From: Nannochloropsis salina CCMP1776
Taxonomy: Eukaryota > Sar > Eustigmatophyceae > Eustigmatales > Monodopsidaceae
Direction: 5' to 3'
DNA: 63,765 bases
NCBI GenBank assembly: GCA_004565275.1
Contig: SDOX01000069.1
Coordinates: forward strand, 14,792 to 78,556
Part shown: in pieces, positions 34,247 to 49,400 of the stretch
Numbering within the stretch: the stretch's first letter is position 1
Layout: each line of letters opens with the position of its first letter
The notes under the pieces: model-generated
The model's input: the letters and a program-made list of their open reading frames with translations, nothing else
Database searches by the model: none
Told to the model about the DNA's origin: nothing
Position numbers and translations under genes: made by a program

Positions 34247-35103
34247 GTGGCGGGCAAAAGAGCAATATAAAAAGTATCTTGGGAAATCGCACCGACACTT
34301 ACCTACATTACACGAGCATAGACTGAAGTGTGGTTTGTTGCTGATGGAATTCCTGTATAAGGAAGACAATAGAAAGCCAGGAAAAGGACTTGTATGTGTC
34401 ATTATTTTGTTACATAAGAATTGTGCATTCTTAGCAATCTGGGAGGTAAAAGAGGACATTTGACATAATTCATGCTGCGGCCTCGGATAAACCACTTAGT
34501 ATTATACATGTCATGCTGATTGATTATTTTTCTAAATTTTTCAATCTTTGCGTGGCTTTACAGCATGTCACAAGCTGGAACGATTGAATCAAGGATATGT
34601 TTTATTTTATGTTTAATTTCTTCCAACACATGCTGTTTGAGGTTTACCTTTCCGTGTTTCTCAAGACGAGATAGGTTTATCGTAAAGCTTGCTTGTGGAT
34701 TTCTACATACGAAGATCATTGCTCTTTTGCACAAGCCGAAAGATGAGTGAAAAACCTCCCCTATGCTAACCTGCCGGTTATTTGAACTTTCAAAAAAAAC
34801 GGTTCAGTTAGATATGGGACGTTGGTTACTGTTTCTCGAAGCATGCCCTCTCTCTTCCCCGGAGTCTCTTCCTTTTACTTTTCGCGATACTTATTCACTC
34901 CATGCGCGAACCTGTCATTTCTTTCATTCCGCTACCTTGTTCTGTAATCATATTAATGCATTTTTCAATACTTGTCTGCTTCTGCTTCTCGGGCATCCCA
35001 CGAAGTCATATCGTAAGGGTCGCAACTCGCCTGCGTTTTCATTTCTACATCTTCACGCGTAAGACTGATTCTATTTTCTCATCTTCGATTCAATGCATAT
35101 AAG
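34247..35103. other. AT-rich intergenic region
   Basis: Between two genes on the + strand. No gene or repeat seen. Should hold the promoter of the acidic membrane protein. Confidence 0.6.
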
Positions 35104-37249
35104 ATGAAGTTCTACAGGAAGCGTACAGCCGCTTTAGTGTTTCTCGCCCTTCTTGGCCTGATCCTGGTTGTCGGAGCGAGGGATGTGAAGCATACGGCAC
35201 AAGAACCAGGCCACGAGATTGAGACTGATGTCTCTCTTGTGGATGGCAAGCCAGTGGAAATCACTGATATACAGGTGAGAATCGTCGTAATTATAAGACT
35301 AGATGTTTTGGTGGAGTGTGCGCGTGTTTGTAGGCAGAGGCCATGTAGCTGGACACCCTGGCCTGGTAAATCCTAGTGCACTTCAATTTCGAGTAGGACC
35401 ACTCACAATCTCACTTTACCATACTTTTCTAGAAAGCACCTCTGGAAAAATCCACGCAGCAACTGAATGAAGACGATGAAGAAATTAATAAGGGAGACGA
35501 AGGAGCTGAGGAACAAGAGGAGGATGAAGCTGAAGAGGAAGAAAAAGAGGAGAACCCGCTGACGGAGGAAAACAAAAAAGAAGCTGTGCAGAAAAATGAT
35601 GAAAACAAAGAGAACGTTACAGAGGTAGACGTGATTGGAGAGGAGCAGGAAGAGATGAAAGAGGGGAAAAAGAAGGAGATAGAGGCAGATGCAGAAGCAG
35701 GGGAGGAAGAAGAGGAAGAGGAAGAGGAAGAAGACGATGGGGTGGAGATGGAAAGCGACGGAGAAGAAGATGAGGATGAGGGGTTGGAAGAGGAAGAGGA
35801 TAAGGAGGAGGTGGTGGAGATGAAGGGGGAGGTGGCAAAAGAAGAAAAGATTGAAGAGGAGGACAAGGACCACGGGGAGGGTGTAGTGGAGGACGAAGAG
35901 GAGGAGGAGAAAGGGGAGGAAGGAGAGGAGGACAAGTTGATCGCGAGTGAGAAGGGGGAGGAGGAGGAGGAGGAGGAGGAGGAGGAGGAGGAGGAGGAGG
36001 AGGAGGAGGAGGAGGAGGAGGAGGAGGAGGAGGAGGAGGAGGAAGGAAGAGAGAGGAGGAGGAGGAGGGAAAAGAGGAAGAGGAGGAGGGAGAAGAGGAA
36101 GAGGACAACGGGGAGGAAGATGAAGGGATTGATGAGGAGGTGGAGGAGGAGGTGGAGACAGAAGGGAAGGAGGACGAGGAGGACGAGGAGGACGAGGAGG
36201 ACGAGGGCGGGGAGAACGAGGAGATCGCGGCCTCTGGAGAGAAAAAAAAGTCGAATGGTAGCTCGACGGATGCTTCCGCGCCTGATGGGAAGGCCGATGG
36301 TGACCAACTCCCTGTTTCGAAGGCGCCTGAAGACGCGAAGGAGGAGGAATGGCTGGAAACCCTCACCAGCACCGTAGAAGACGTCATCGAAGAGGAGGAG
36401 AAGGAGGCGAACGCGGGCTGGCAGGGCCTGCGAGGCTCCCACCGGAGCTACGACGACACCGACGACCAAGATTCCTCCATTTTTTTCCCCCTCCCCGGCA
36501 TTCTCTCCTCTTTCTTTCCTCCCGCGGCCCCGGGCTCGATGGACATGGAGGACGGCACAGAGCCTACTCTCGTGGTCCTGTCCCCTCCTTCCTCCTCAGA
36601 CCCCACCACTGCCTCCACCTCCCCCTTTGCCGCCATGAACGCCTTGGTCAACAGCTTCTTCAACTCCTTCCCCGCCCCTCCCTCCCCTCCCTCCTTTCCT
36701 CCTGGCGTCACTCCCCCCCCGCCTGGGACCATGGTGGTCGTGGAGACCCTCCGTGACGAGACGGGCAAGACCACTGAGTCCTTTTACGTGGTCGACGCAG
36801 GGAGCGGGGAGAGGGAGAAGGTGGGGGAGACCGTGGCCACAGCGGAGGAGGCTACTGGCACAGAGACGTCGGAGGGGGGATTCATGAAGAGCGTGTACAG
36901 CTATGTGGTCCCGGATGAGGGGGAGGACGCCGCTCAGCCGCTACAGTTGAAGAGCGCCCCTCCCGCTCCCTCGGCTGGAGGCTCCCAGACAGGGCGAGGC
37001 GATGGGAAGCACCACGTCCTCCTGGTGCTGGTGGGGGCGGGGGTGGGGGCTGCCTTTGTGGCCCTGGCTCTGGCCTTCTTTGTCATGAGGCGGGGGGGGG
37101 TGGAGGGGGAGGATGAGACGGCAGGGAGCTTGGGCCGACGGCGACAGCAGCAGGAGCCCCTCTTGTACCTTCCTCCGGGGGGCGAGGAGGAGAGGGTGGT
37201 ACGGGCGCACGTGGTGAAAGCGGATGCCCCAGAGCCTCTGGAGGTTTAA
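35104..37249 (+). CDS. Acidic type I membrane protein with signal peptide and C-terminal membrane helix (about 661 aa)
   Basis: Exon 1 (35104-35274) encodes a signal peptide (RTAALVFLALLGLILVVGA). Exon 2 (35433-37249) begins KAPLEKSTQQ and becomes a Glu/Asp-rich domain of about 250 residues with a (GAG)n core. It continues as a Ser/Pro-rich segment (SSIFFPLPGILSSFF) and ends with one membrane helix (VLLVLVGAGVGAAFVALALA), a short basic stop-transfer segment and a cytosolic tail. The frame shifts by two bases near 36045 inside the purine repeat. Both sides read as the same acidic domain, so a repeat-length error or a real slip is likely. Acidic lumenal domains often bind calcium (calnexin- or histidine-rich calcium-binding-like), but no such domain is recognised here. 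Confidence 0.72.
35958..36043. repeat. (GAG)n trinucleotide array coding for polyglutamate
   Basis: About 28 nearly perfect GAG/GGA units. The opposite strand gives artefactual Ser- and Pro-rich frames. Confidence 0.93.
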
Positions 37250-38133
37250 TAACGGTACGAAAATTGGGCGTGATATCGAATGAACGATTTGCAATTGACG
37301 CAAGAAAGGGGATTGGTAGCGGAGGGAGAAGGTAGCGAGGTAGAGAGATAGAGAGGAGAAGGGGGAGGAGCGCGCCGATAGCGCGGTGGGAGCCAGGGGA
37401 GGGCCTTCGAAAGGGATCCCAGAGAGGCTTGAGAGCGACGGCCACATCCATCGTGTTACGCCTGTCTCGAGTCTTGTCACCTTAAGTAGGGACAGAGGGC
37501 GTGAATGGCACAAGGCACGCAGGAGTGGTCGCCGAGAGACATAGTCTCGGAGCCCCCATCCCGTCCTCCGCCCTGAAGGCGCAAAGAAAAGCAACACTCG
37601 ACCCTCCTCGCGATGTTCTGGAGGGGCCGCGCCCTACCACATGAATTATTTCTGTCAGCTTTCTGTCGCTCCCCTTTCCGACGCTCGCCCTGTCTATGTT
37701 GTACGCTTCTGTCGTTGGTCCTTCCCCCTCCCCCCGCCCCCGATCCCTCCGCCGCCTCCTCTCCCTCCTTCTATCGACACAGAAGCCTCTCCCAGCAAAC
37801 CCACCAGCCCCAAACCATACTCAGCCACCGCTAGGTGCATGTCCTCTCGCTTTCCTCCGAACCACTCGCCCCCCTAAACCCTCATCGCTCCAGGCGGCGG
37901 GGCAAACTGGTTCCTGCCCTCCTTCCCCCCCTCCCTCGCGTCCTCCTACCGCACATCCTCCCTCCCTTCCTCCTGTCCTCCCTCCGCTCCTACCAACCCC
38001 CCCCCGCAGGCCCTTCCAACGAGCCCGCGGCCGGTCTAAAGGCGGCTGCCGGCTGGATCGTCTCGTCCTGTCTGATCCCGTGATACGTGTGAGAGCCCAG
38101 CTCCTGCCAAGAAAGAGACACAGGGAGGGAGAG
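37250..38133. other. Convergent intergenic region, CT-rich
   Basis: Holds the 3' ends of the acidic membrane protein (+) and the first ARF gene (-). Pyrimidine-rich with short unsupported frames; no gene called. Confidence 0.5.
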
Positions 38134-39546
<1,413 letters not shown>

Positions 39547-40331
39547 ATTTTTGTTATACTGTGAATGTTCATAAAGGGTAAAAGGGAGCCATGTTGTTGG
39601 AAATAGCTGGCGGGATAATTGACAAGGTGTGTTCTATGATACGATGACGCTGTGTCTCTCGGGGCTGTCTCGCGGCCAAGGCGCCATTTCCGTCACATAT
39701 CCCTCTCCGTGTCCGCCCAACCACGCCCAAATTGGCACAAAGCCCTCTTCGTACATTCCTGTGCACGGAGATTTTCGCACGTGCCCGTGCGGCACCGGCA
39801 TGCGAGTCTGGAGGACCAAATTTCCAACAGCACCCGCTCCGGCAGCACAGCCCGCAGAGCTTGGAGACACCCACGGTTTAAGCGAGCAACCGCCGAAAGC
39901 CTGCCTTCCCACCCCCGCGCACAGTGAGCCTTCGCGCTCTGTCCGGTTTCCAGGGCCGCTTAGGGTATTGTGGAGGCCTCAAGTGGGGAGAGAAGGCGGC
40001 GGACGGGCTAGATCGGCTTTTTTTGTTTTGTTTGCGAAGCACTGCTTTTTTAAACTGACATGAGAGAGGATCGCATTCGAGGTCGCCATGGCCCCACTTT
40101 AACCTTTCTGTTCTTCCTTCTCACGAAAGTCCCACCCTATACAATCGTACCCTACAAAATTGGCAGGTGGAAAGAATTGGCAGGACTGGAAGTGCATCGA
40201 AGTCAGCTCGACCTTCGGTAGTGTCCGATTTTTATTATCATCTTTCTTTCTGTTGCTTCTTGGAGAGCAGTCGGCACTCGAGCAGTGGGCCGCGCTTTTG
40301 ATTGTATATCTTGACACTTGCATCAATCGGC
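39547..40331. other. Shared divergent promoter region of the two ARF genes
   Basis: The 785 bp between the two ARF start codons, which point away from each other. No other gene seen. Confidence 0.65.
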
Positions 40332-41835
<1,504 letters not shown>

Positions 41836-42796
41836 GAAGGCTGGCGTGGGAGCAGGATAGGAATGTCTATATTTTCGATAGGGAAAGTGCGTGAACAGGC
41901 GGCCGAGGAGGGCTGCATAGGTCGTGCTTGGGGGGAGGCGGAGAGGGAGGGAAGGAGATGGACCTTCAAGCACGTGAAGCGGTGAACGAAAAGGAAGAGG
42001 GCAACAAGTATCCGGGCCCTTCGTGGTCACAGGCAAAAGGCTGTCTTTATTTAGTGAAGATCAAATTGTCCAAAATAAAAGCATGCGGGCAGGACAAGGA
42101 GGGACATCCAGGACGAGAGGGAGCACGCGAATGGAGAAAGTAAAGTACACGTCGTCACCCAGACCTATGCGAAGGAGTTTATCACTTATCCCTCTTACAT
42201 TTTTCGTTCACATTTCTACCCTCGACAAAACTTCTTGTGTCAGATGCCCTCCTTAAAGCATGCGTCGCGCGCCGGCCAGATTCCTCTGCGGCGTGATCCA
42301 AAACATGCCAAGTTCTCTTAAAAATGCGTTCTTTTCCTGGAATTATTTTCTTTAAATCAGGTTTAACTGGTATATTTTCCTCTCTTTCCTTTTTCATTTG
42401 CAAAATACCAAACTTCCTTCTTAATATGCGAAATTCCAAATTATCAGTTATATTGATATTCGACACTACAAAACATTAGGAAACTGTTGTTTCTCCATAT
42501 TGCTGGTGGTCTATTTCTCTACCATAGGTTAGACTCCCAGCACCACGCGTCCCCCAATGTAATTAATTATTTTACGTATTACATACTCTCGGCCTTCGTT
42601 GCCCAAGATGGAACGTCCTCGCTGTCGCTCCCTCGCTAGAAGCGGCATTCCATGTAACCGGACATATGCTACCGTCCTGCCCAGAAATACTCTCACAATG
42701 TCTACACATTGAAAATCACATCTTGAAAGGACGCATACGCACAGGTGGCAGGAGTTTAAAACGAAAGCTCCCCGGTTGAAAAGCGAAGGAGGGAGG
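41836..42796. other. Intergenic, no gene seen
   Basis: AT-rich centre with short frames only. Upstream region of the GRP170-like gene. Confidence 0.55.
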
Positions 42797-45691
42797 ATGT
42801 GGCTCTGGTCATCTGCAACAGGGAGGACCGCCCATTACGCTTTCAAAAAGCAGCCCCAAGCGCCCGCGTCCTCCGTATCCCTCCTTCCTTTACTCCTCCT
42901 CACTTCCCTTCTGCTTCACGCGGATGCCAGCCTGCTGACTCCCATCTCCATGGGCATCGACCTCGGCAATCACAAAAGGTAGCTTCACATTCCGTCTTGT
43001 CCCCTCTCCATTATCATTTTTCCCTCAAACATTGGACTGCCAGTTGAACTCACTGGCATCGGAAAAGTGGATGGTATATCTGGCTGCCCATGACAGGCAT
43101 TCGGCATTGCTCTTCTTTCTCGTCTGACGCTGATGGTGTCTTTAACCTCCTGTCGCCCCAATGCTCCCTCCACAGCGTGGTTGCCCTGGCGCAGGGACAC
43201 GGCATCGATGTCCACGTCAATGAGATGGGGCGCCGCGAGACTCCCTCCGCGGTACTTTTGCGGGGTCGACGGCGGCATTTCGGGGATTTGGCCCTGGCCG
43301 GTGCAGGCGCGGCGCCGGCAAGCGCCGTGAGTGAGTTGCGCCGCCTCCTGGCTCTGGGTCTGCCCGTCGACGAGGAGGACGGTGGCCGAGGAGATGGGGG
43401 AGACGAGGGTAAGGACGTGGCGGAGGTCTTCGGGGCAGCGGTTGTGGGCACGGGCGGGGCGGAGGACCCTTGCCACGTGGGGCCACGCGTGCGAGTCGAG
43501 CACGACGGCCGGGCCCTGACGCTGAGCGCGCGGCAAGTGCTCGCCATGTTCGTTGCCCACCTCCGCAAAGGCGTGGAGGCCGCCAACGGGGAGGACAACG
43601 TCCTGAACACGGTCCTGAGCGTCCCCGCCTGGTTCGGGAGGGGCCAGCGGGCCTTGGTCGTGGACGCAGCGAGGATCGCCGGGTGTGCCAGCCCCGCCTG
43701 CGTGACGGACGGGACCGCGTTGGCCCTGGGGTATGGCTTGCTGAACGTGGTGAGGGGAGGGGGAGGGAGGGGAGGAGGGGTGGGAGGAGGCAGGGGAGGC
43801 CCTTCGCTGGGGTCACGGGTCGAGGGCCCTTTTAACAGACTCACCTTCGCCGCCTTCTCGAACCTTCCATGGCAGCGGGAGGGCGAGCCGGCCAAGGTAG
43901 TGATGTTCGTGGACGTAGGGCATGCGAGCGCGCAAATCACGATCGCGCGGGTCTCCGGGGAAGCCTGCGAGGTCAGGAGGATGGGCGGGAGGGAGGGCGG
44001 GAGGAAGGGCGGGAGGGAGGGCGGGAGGGAGCCAAGACAGAGCCATGCTCACGGCGGGCGCTCCATGTTCCCCCTGCCAGATTCTGGCCCATGCCTGGGA
44101 TCGGCGACTCGGCTGTGGGAGCTTGGATCGATGTCTGTACGAATCCTTGCTGCAGAAACCATGCTTTCGGGAGGGCGGGGTCGAAGGGAGGGAGGGAGGG
44201 AGGGAGGGAGGGAGGGAAAAGCAGGAGGAAGATGGCGGGAAGGCGCGGGGTTTTCTGGGTTTGGGAAAGGGGGTAAAGAGGGAGGCACCCAGAGAGGGGG
44301 CGTCGCTGTCGCAGCGGGCCCGCGGTAGGCTCTTGGCCGCGTGTGGACGCGCGAAGAAGACGTTGAGCGCGAACAAAGAGGCCTTCGTGAGCTTGGAGAG
44401 CCTCTTGGAGGGGGGCAGGGACGTGACGTGTCGAGTGTCCAGGGAGGAGGCTGAGGCTGCATGGGCCCCGCAGGTGAAGAATTTGCGGCAACTTTGCCGG
44501 CGGGCAGTGGAAGAGGCGGCGAAAAGGGAGGGCGGGGGGGAGGGCGGGGGGGAGGGCGGAATACGGGTCGACACCATAGAGCTCGTGGGCGGGGGTTCGC
44601 ATATCCCGTGCTACGTGGCCGCCGTAGAGGCAGAAATGCTGACCATGGCCCCTTCGCCCCCCCCCGTCCTCCGGCGGACCCTGAACGCCGCTGAAGCCGT
44701 TGCCCGCGGGTGCGCCTTGACGGCAGCCCTGCACTCGGAGGCCTTCCGACTGGCGAGACCCTTTCGGGTGTGGGACGCCCTCCCTCGCTCCTTGGAAGTG
44801 AGGAGTGGGAAAGGGCGACTGCTCTTGCCGCGGCTAGAGCGGGGAATGCCTCTACGCCACCACCCCCAGGGTGGGTATGAGGCGGAGGTGGAGATGGACG
44901 GGGAGGACGAGGAGGAGGGAGAGGTGGAGGGGGGCGGGGGCTTGGAGGTCCGCGTCGAGGAGGAAGGGAGCGGCTTGGTGGCTGCGCGGGGATTTTCGCG
45001 CCTCTTTTCAAACAGCGTGGAGGCGGCCGGGCGGGGGGCAGGGGGAGGGGAGAGGTTGAGGACGTGGTTGAAGCTGGACGTGTGGGGTCGCCCCTCCCTG
45101 GGCCCGTTACGCATCGCGCGCTGGGCTGAGGGAGAGACGGAGGGAGGGAAGGGACAGGAGGGAGGAGGGAAAGCGGCGGAGGAGGAGGAGGTGCTTGGGG
45201 CGGAGTGGGAGGCGGGAGCTTTGCCGAGCAAGGAGGAGCTGGAGGCAGGGACGGCGGTCGAGGAGGCCATGGCGGCGGTGGACCGGGAGGTGGAGGAATG
45301 CTTGGAGGCAAAGAACGCGCTCGAGAGCCTCGTGTACCGGTGTAAGGGAGGAGAGGAAGCGGGGGCGGGTTCCGAGGCCCGTGCGTTGGCGGAGGCGGTC
45401 GAGACATGGCTGGAGGAGCGAGAGGGGGAGGCGGAGCACGAGGGGGCGGTGGGGGAGTACGAGGAGAAGCGGGAGGGTTTGTTGGCTGCACTTGCGCGCG
45501 ATGTGCGGGCTGCCCGAGTTGAGGTGGCGGCGGGGGTGGGGGAGAAGGCGGGATGGGAAAGGGCGGGAAAGTCACAGACACCCACGACCGACAGAGAAAG
45601 GGAAGAGGAGGAGGACGGTGTCGAGGTAGTATTCGATTTGGAAGGAGAGGGTGAAAGCAGCGAGGAGGGGGGTGCCCGGAGTGGGAAATGA
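42797..45691 (+). CDS. ER-type HSP110/GRP170 chaperone (HYOU1-like, 862 aa)
   Basis: Exons 42797-42978, 43176-43971 and 44081-45691 join in phase. A signal peptide (LLPLLLLTSLLLHADA) precedes the HSP70-type nucleotide-binding domain: MGIDLGN, NEMGRRETPSAV, LSVPAWFGRGQRALVVDAAR, VMFVDVGHASAQI and VELVGGGSHIP. The HSP110 marks follow: an acidic loop (DGEDEEEGEVEG) and a C-terminal helical region (CLEAKNALESLVYRCKG, then VETWLEEREGE). GRP170 proteins act as nucleotide exchange factors and holdases for BiP in the ER. No HDEL/KDEL-like signal ends the protein (it ends GGARSGK). Glycine/arginine inserts such as GREGGREGGREK are encoded by exonic GGGA repeats. The family call is good; ER location rests on the signal peptide. 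Confidence 0.87.
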
Positions 45692-46440
45692 GGGGATGGG
45701 AAGGCTGGGGGGTATTTAGGAGCGACAACCCCAGGTGCGAGAACTGGATTAGCGCGACAAAATTAACATCAATCTTGCAGAGTGTTGACACACGGGCGTT
45801 GGGCGGTTCGTTCCTCTTTATTTCGTTTTATCTTTCTCCCTGCTCTCCCCTAGATCCGTCTTGCACGTCTCTCAACGCAAGCGCGGGCAGGGCGGCGACC
45901 GCTCCACGGACCCGCCAAAGGCTGCTGGATGTTAGACATGTGCCAAATTAAACAAAATATGCGTGAGCAGCGCAGTCCGATCAAACGGTAATGGCTAATA
46001 TCGAAGGCCATTTAACAGGAAGACACCCGGATGGGATCCCCACGTAATTCCCCATGCAACACCGCAAACAAGAGTGTGTCCGCTGCGAGCCTTGCCGTCG
46101 CTCATGGGTGCTATCTACAAGCCGCCTCGGCCTCTCAAATGTACATCCGTGTGCGTTTTCCCCCATAAGACTCACAGGATTAACACGTAGTCATTGTCCC
46201 TTCACCACATCGCCCCCCGATTCTTTTTTCACCTTTGCCGGTAGCCAAGTGCTGGCCAGGGGGGCCTGAGAGTCCGCATCGAATACTTTATGGTGCTTTT
46301 TCCCTCCCCAAGGCATCCCCCTCGCCAAATAAGGACAACATATCGTCATCATACACATTCAGTAAATTTATCAGTTGCTCCTTTTCGTGGAAAGCGGTCA
46401 ATCTCATCTTTTTTCTCCGATATTATAACCTCTTCTCTTT
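45692..46440. other. Convergent intergenic region
   Basis: Between the 3' ends of the GRP170-like gene (+) and the W/N/Q repeat gene (-). No gene seen. Confidence 0.6.
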
Positions 46441-49400
46441 TCACTTGAATATCCGTAGACCATGCCAACGCTTCTTCTTATGTCGATTGCTCCGTTGCTG
46501 CGGGCCAGGTAGGAGAACGTGCTGCACGGGCTCTGCCAGATGATATTGCTGGTTCATGGTCTCAATAGCCGCCTGTGGCGCGTACATGGTGTCAAAGCCA
46601 GCCAACACCGCGGTCGCAACCAGTTGTCCCAAGCCAAAGGACGGGGCGGTCGTGTGGGCCCACTGGAGGCCCCCATAGACGCGTGATGCGGCGCTCTCCT
46701 CGGCGATGCTTGATAAGGTCGCATAGTTTCGTTGCTCGCCGTTTGCGCCCTTGAGCGCCAGCATGAAGGGCGCTTCATCCAACCCGTTGTTTGCCACCGT
46801 CTTGATCACCTCCACCATCGCCCCCGCCAGCGTTCCATACCCGCTTGGGTACTCCGGAGTGGCGGGCGTGACCAGGAGCGGCTCCCACTCAGGCTGTGGG
46901 GGATCAGCATTCAGCCGGATCGCCGTGACAGGCCTCCAGGTGTCGAAGAAATATTTGTTGTCCAAGGTGACGATGCGGTTGTCCATCGCCGCCACACTGG
47001 CCATTGCGTAAGCCCGGGCCGCCGCCGCCACGTTGAAAGCAAGGTTGCTGGCCATTCCGGTGGCCTGCATGCCCTCTTTCCCGACCACTGCCCCGTTGTT
47101 GCCAGCGTTCATCCATCCATTCGCAGTGGTCGCGCCGTTCCCGGCGTTGACTCCGTTGTTGAAATTGTTGGTCGTATCGGGGGCTGTGTTTGCCCCGTCG
47201 TTCCAATTGGCGCCCTGGACCCCCTGGTTATTCCACTGGTTGTTCCCTCCGTTGTTCCAATCGTTGGCCGCAGGGACACCTCCGTTGGCAGCACTCCATT
47301 GATTGCCCTGGTTATTCCACTGGTTGTTTCCCTGGTTGTTCCACTGGTTGTTGCCCTGGTTCCAGTTGTTTCCAGCGTTAGCACCACCATTCGCTGCGTT
47401 CCAATCAGCAGCCCCATTGTTCCAGTTATTATTCTGGTTGCCCTGGTTGTTCCACTGGTTGTTGCCCTGGTTGTTCCACTGATTTCCCTGGTTGTTCCAT
47501 TGATTACCCTGATTATTCCACTGATTGTTGCCTTGATTGTTCCACTGATTGTTACCCTGGTTATTCCATTGATTGCCTTGGTTATTCCACTGATTGTTAC
47601 CCTGGTTATTCCACTGATTGTTACCCTGGTTATTCCACTGATTTCCCTGATTGTTCCACTGGTTATTGCCCTGGTTGTTCCAGTCGTTTTTCCACTCATT
47701 GCCCCATTCTTTGACGGCCTCCTTGTCGCCTGGGCCCTGCGGCGACGAGACGGAGGCCGCCGAATCCTTGCTGCTTTCAATTGCGGGCGTCGTTCTCGTC
47801 TGTTTAAGGGCGTCTTCTCCTCCGGTGCTGTTCAACCCGTTGCTCTGGCTGTACCATTGATTGTTCCAACCATTGTTCCAATTGTTCCCCTGGTTCCACT
47901 GGTTGTTCCATTGGTTATTGCCCCACTGGTTGTTCCACTGGTTGTTGCCCCATTGGTTGTTCCATTGGTTGTTGCCCCACTGGTTGTTCCACGGGTTGTT
48001 CCACTGGTTATTATCCCACTGGTTGTTGCCCCATTGATTATTCCACTGGTTGTTGTTCCATTGATTATTGCCCCACTGGTTGTTCCAATTGTTGCCCCAC
48101 TGGTTGTTCCATTGATTATTGCCCCACTGGTTGTTCCACTGGTTGTTCCACTGGTTGTTCCACGGGTTGTTCCAATCATTCCCTTTCCAATCATTCCCTT
48201 TCCAATCATTCCCTTTCCAATCGTTGCCTTTCCAATCATTGCCTTTCCAATCGTTGCCTTTCCAATCGTTGCCTTTCCAATCATTCCCTTTCCAATCATT
48301 CCCTTTCCAATCGTTGCCTTTCCAATCGTTGCCTTTCCAATCGTTGCCTTTCCAATCATTTCCTTTCCAATCATTGCCTTTGCCATCCCAATCGTTGCCT
48401 TTCCAATCATTGCCTTTGCCATCCCAATCATTGCCTTTCCAGTCCTCTTCGTGCTTGTCCCTCTGGCTATTCCAATCATCCTTGGCTGGGACCGGTACCC
48501 CAGGTAACTTTTCTGTCACAGAACCTGGGACGATTTGAACGTCTTCTACCGCGGCTTGTGGGCTGACCGCTGCTTCAGCGACTGTCTCCTTGCTGGCCAT
48601 GGTATTCCAATTCGTGCCCTGGTTGTTCCCATTGTTGGCATTGTTCCAATTGGCTTGTCCGTTGTTCCAATTGTTGCCTTGGTTATTCCACTGGTTGTTG
48701 TTCCATTGGTTGCCCTGGTTGTTCCACTGGTTGTTCCATTGGTTACCCTGGTTGTTCCAGTTATTGTTGTTCCAATTGTTGTTCCACTGGTTGTTCCAAT
48801 TGGTTCCCTGGTTGTTCCAGTTATTGTTGTTCCAATTGTTGTTCCAATTGTTGTTCCATTGGTTGCCCTGGTTGTTCCAATTGTTGTTCCAATTGTTGTT
48901 CCATTGGTTGCCCTGGTTGTTCCAATTGTTGTTCCAATTGGTCCCTTGGTTGTTCCAGTTATTGTTGTTCCAATTGTTGTTCCACTGGTTGTTCCAATTG
49001 GTGCCTTGGTTGTTCCAATTATTCCAATTGTTGCCCTGGTTATTCCAATTGTTGTTCCATTGGTTGCCCTGGTTGTTCCACTGGTTGTTCCAATTGTTGG
49101 CACCGTTGTTCCAGTTGTTGCCTTGGTTGTTCCAACCGCCAGTGGGTCCTCGGTTGTTCCACTGCCATTGCGTGTTCCAGTCGTTGCCCCATTCCTTGGC
49201 TGGGTCCGTCACATCGGGCACCTTCTCCACGACAGAGCCGGGTGCTCCCTCCCCGCTTCCGACCGCAGCCCCCCAGCTCGCGGCCGCCCCGTCTACGACC
49301 TCCTTGCTGGCTGCATTGTTCCAGTTGTTATTCCATTGGTTGTTCCAATCATTGCCCTGGTTATTCCACTGGTTGTTCCAATTGTTGCCTTGATTGTTCC

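Noticed and set aside
35429-36469. Ser- and Pro-rich frames on the minus strand
   Set aside because: They are the complement of the (GAG)n polyglutamate region of the acidic membrane protein.
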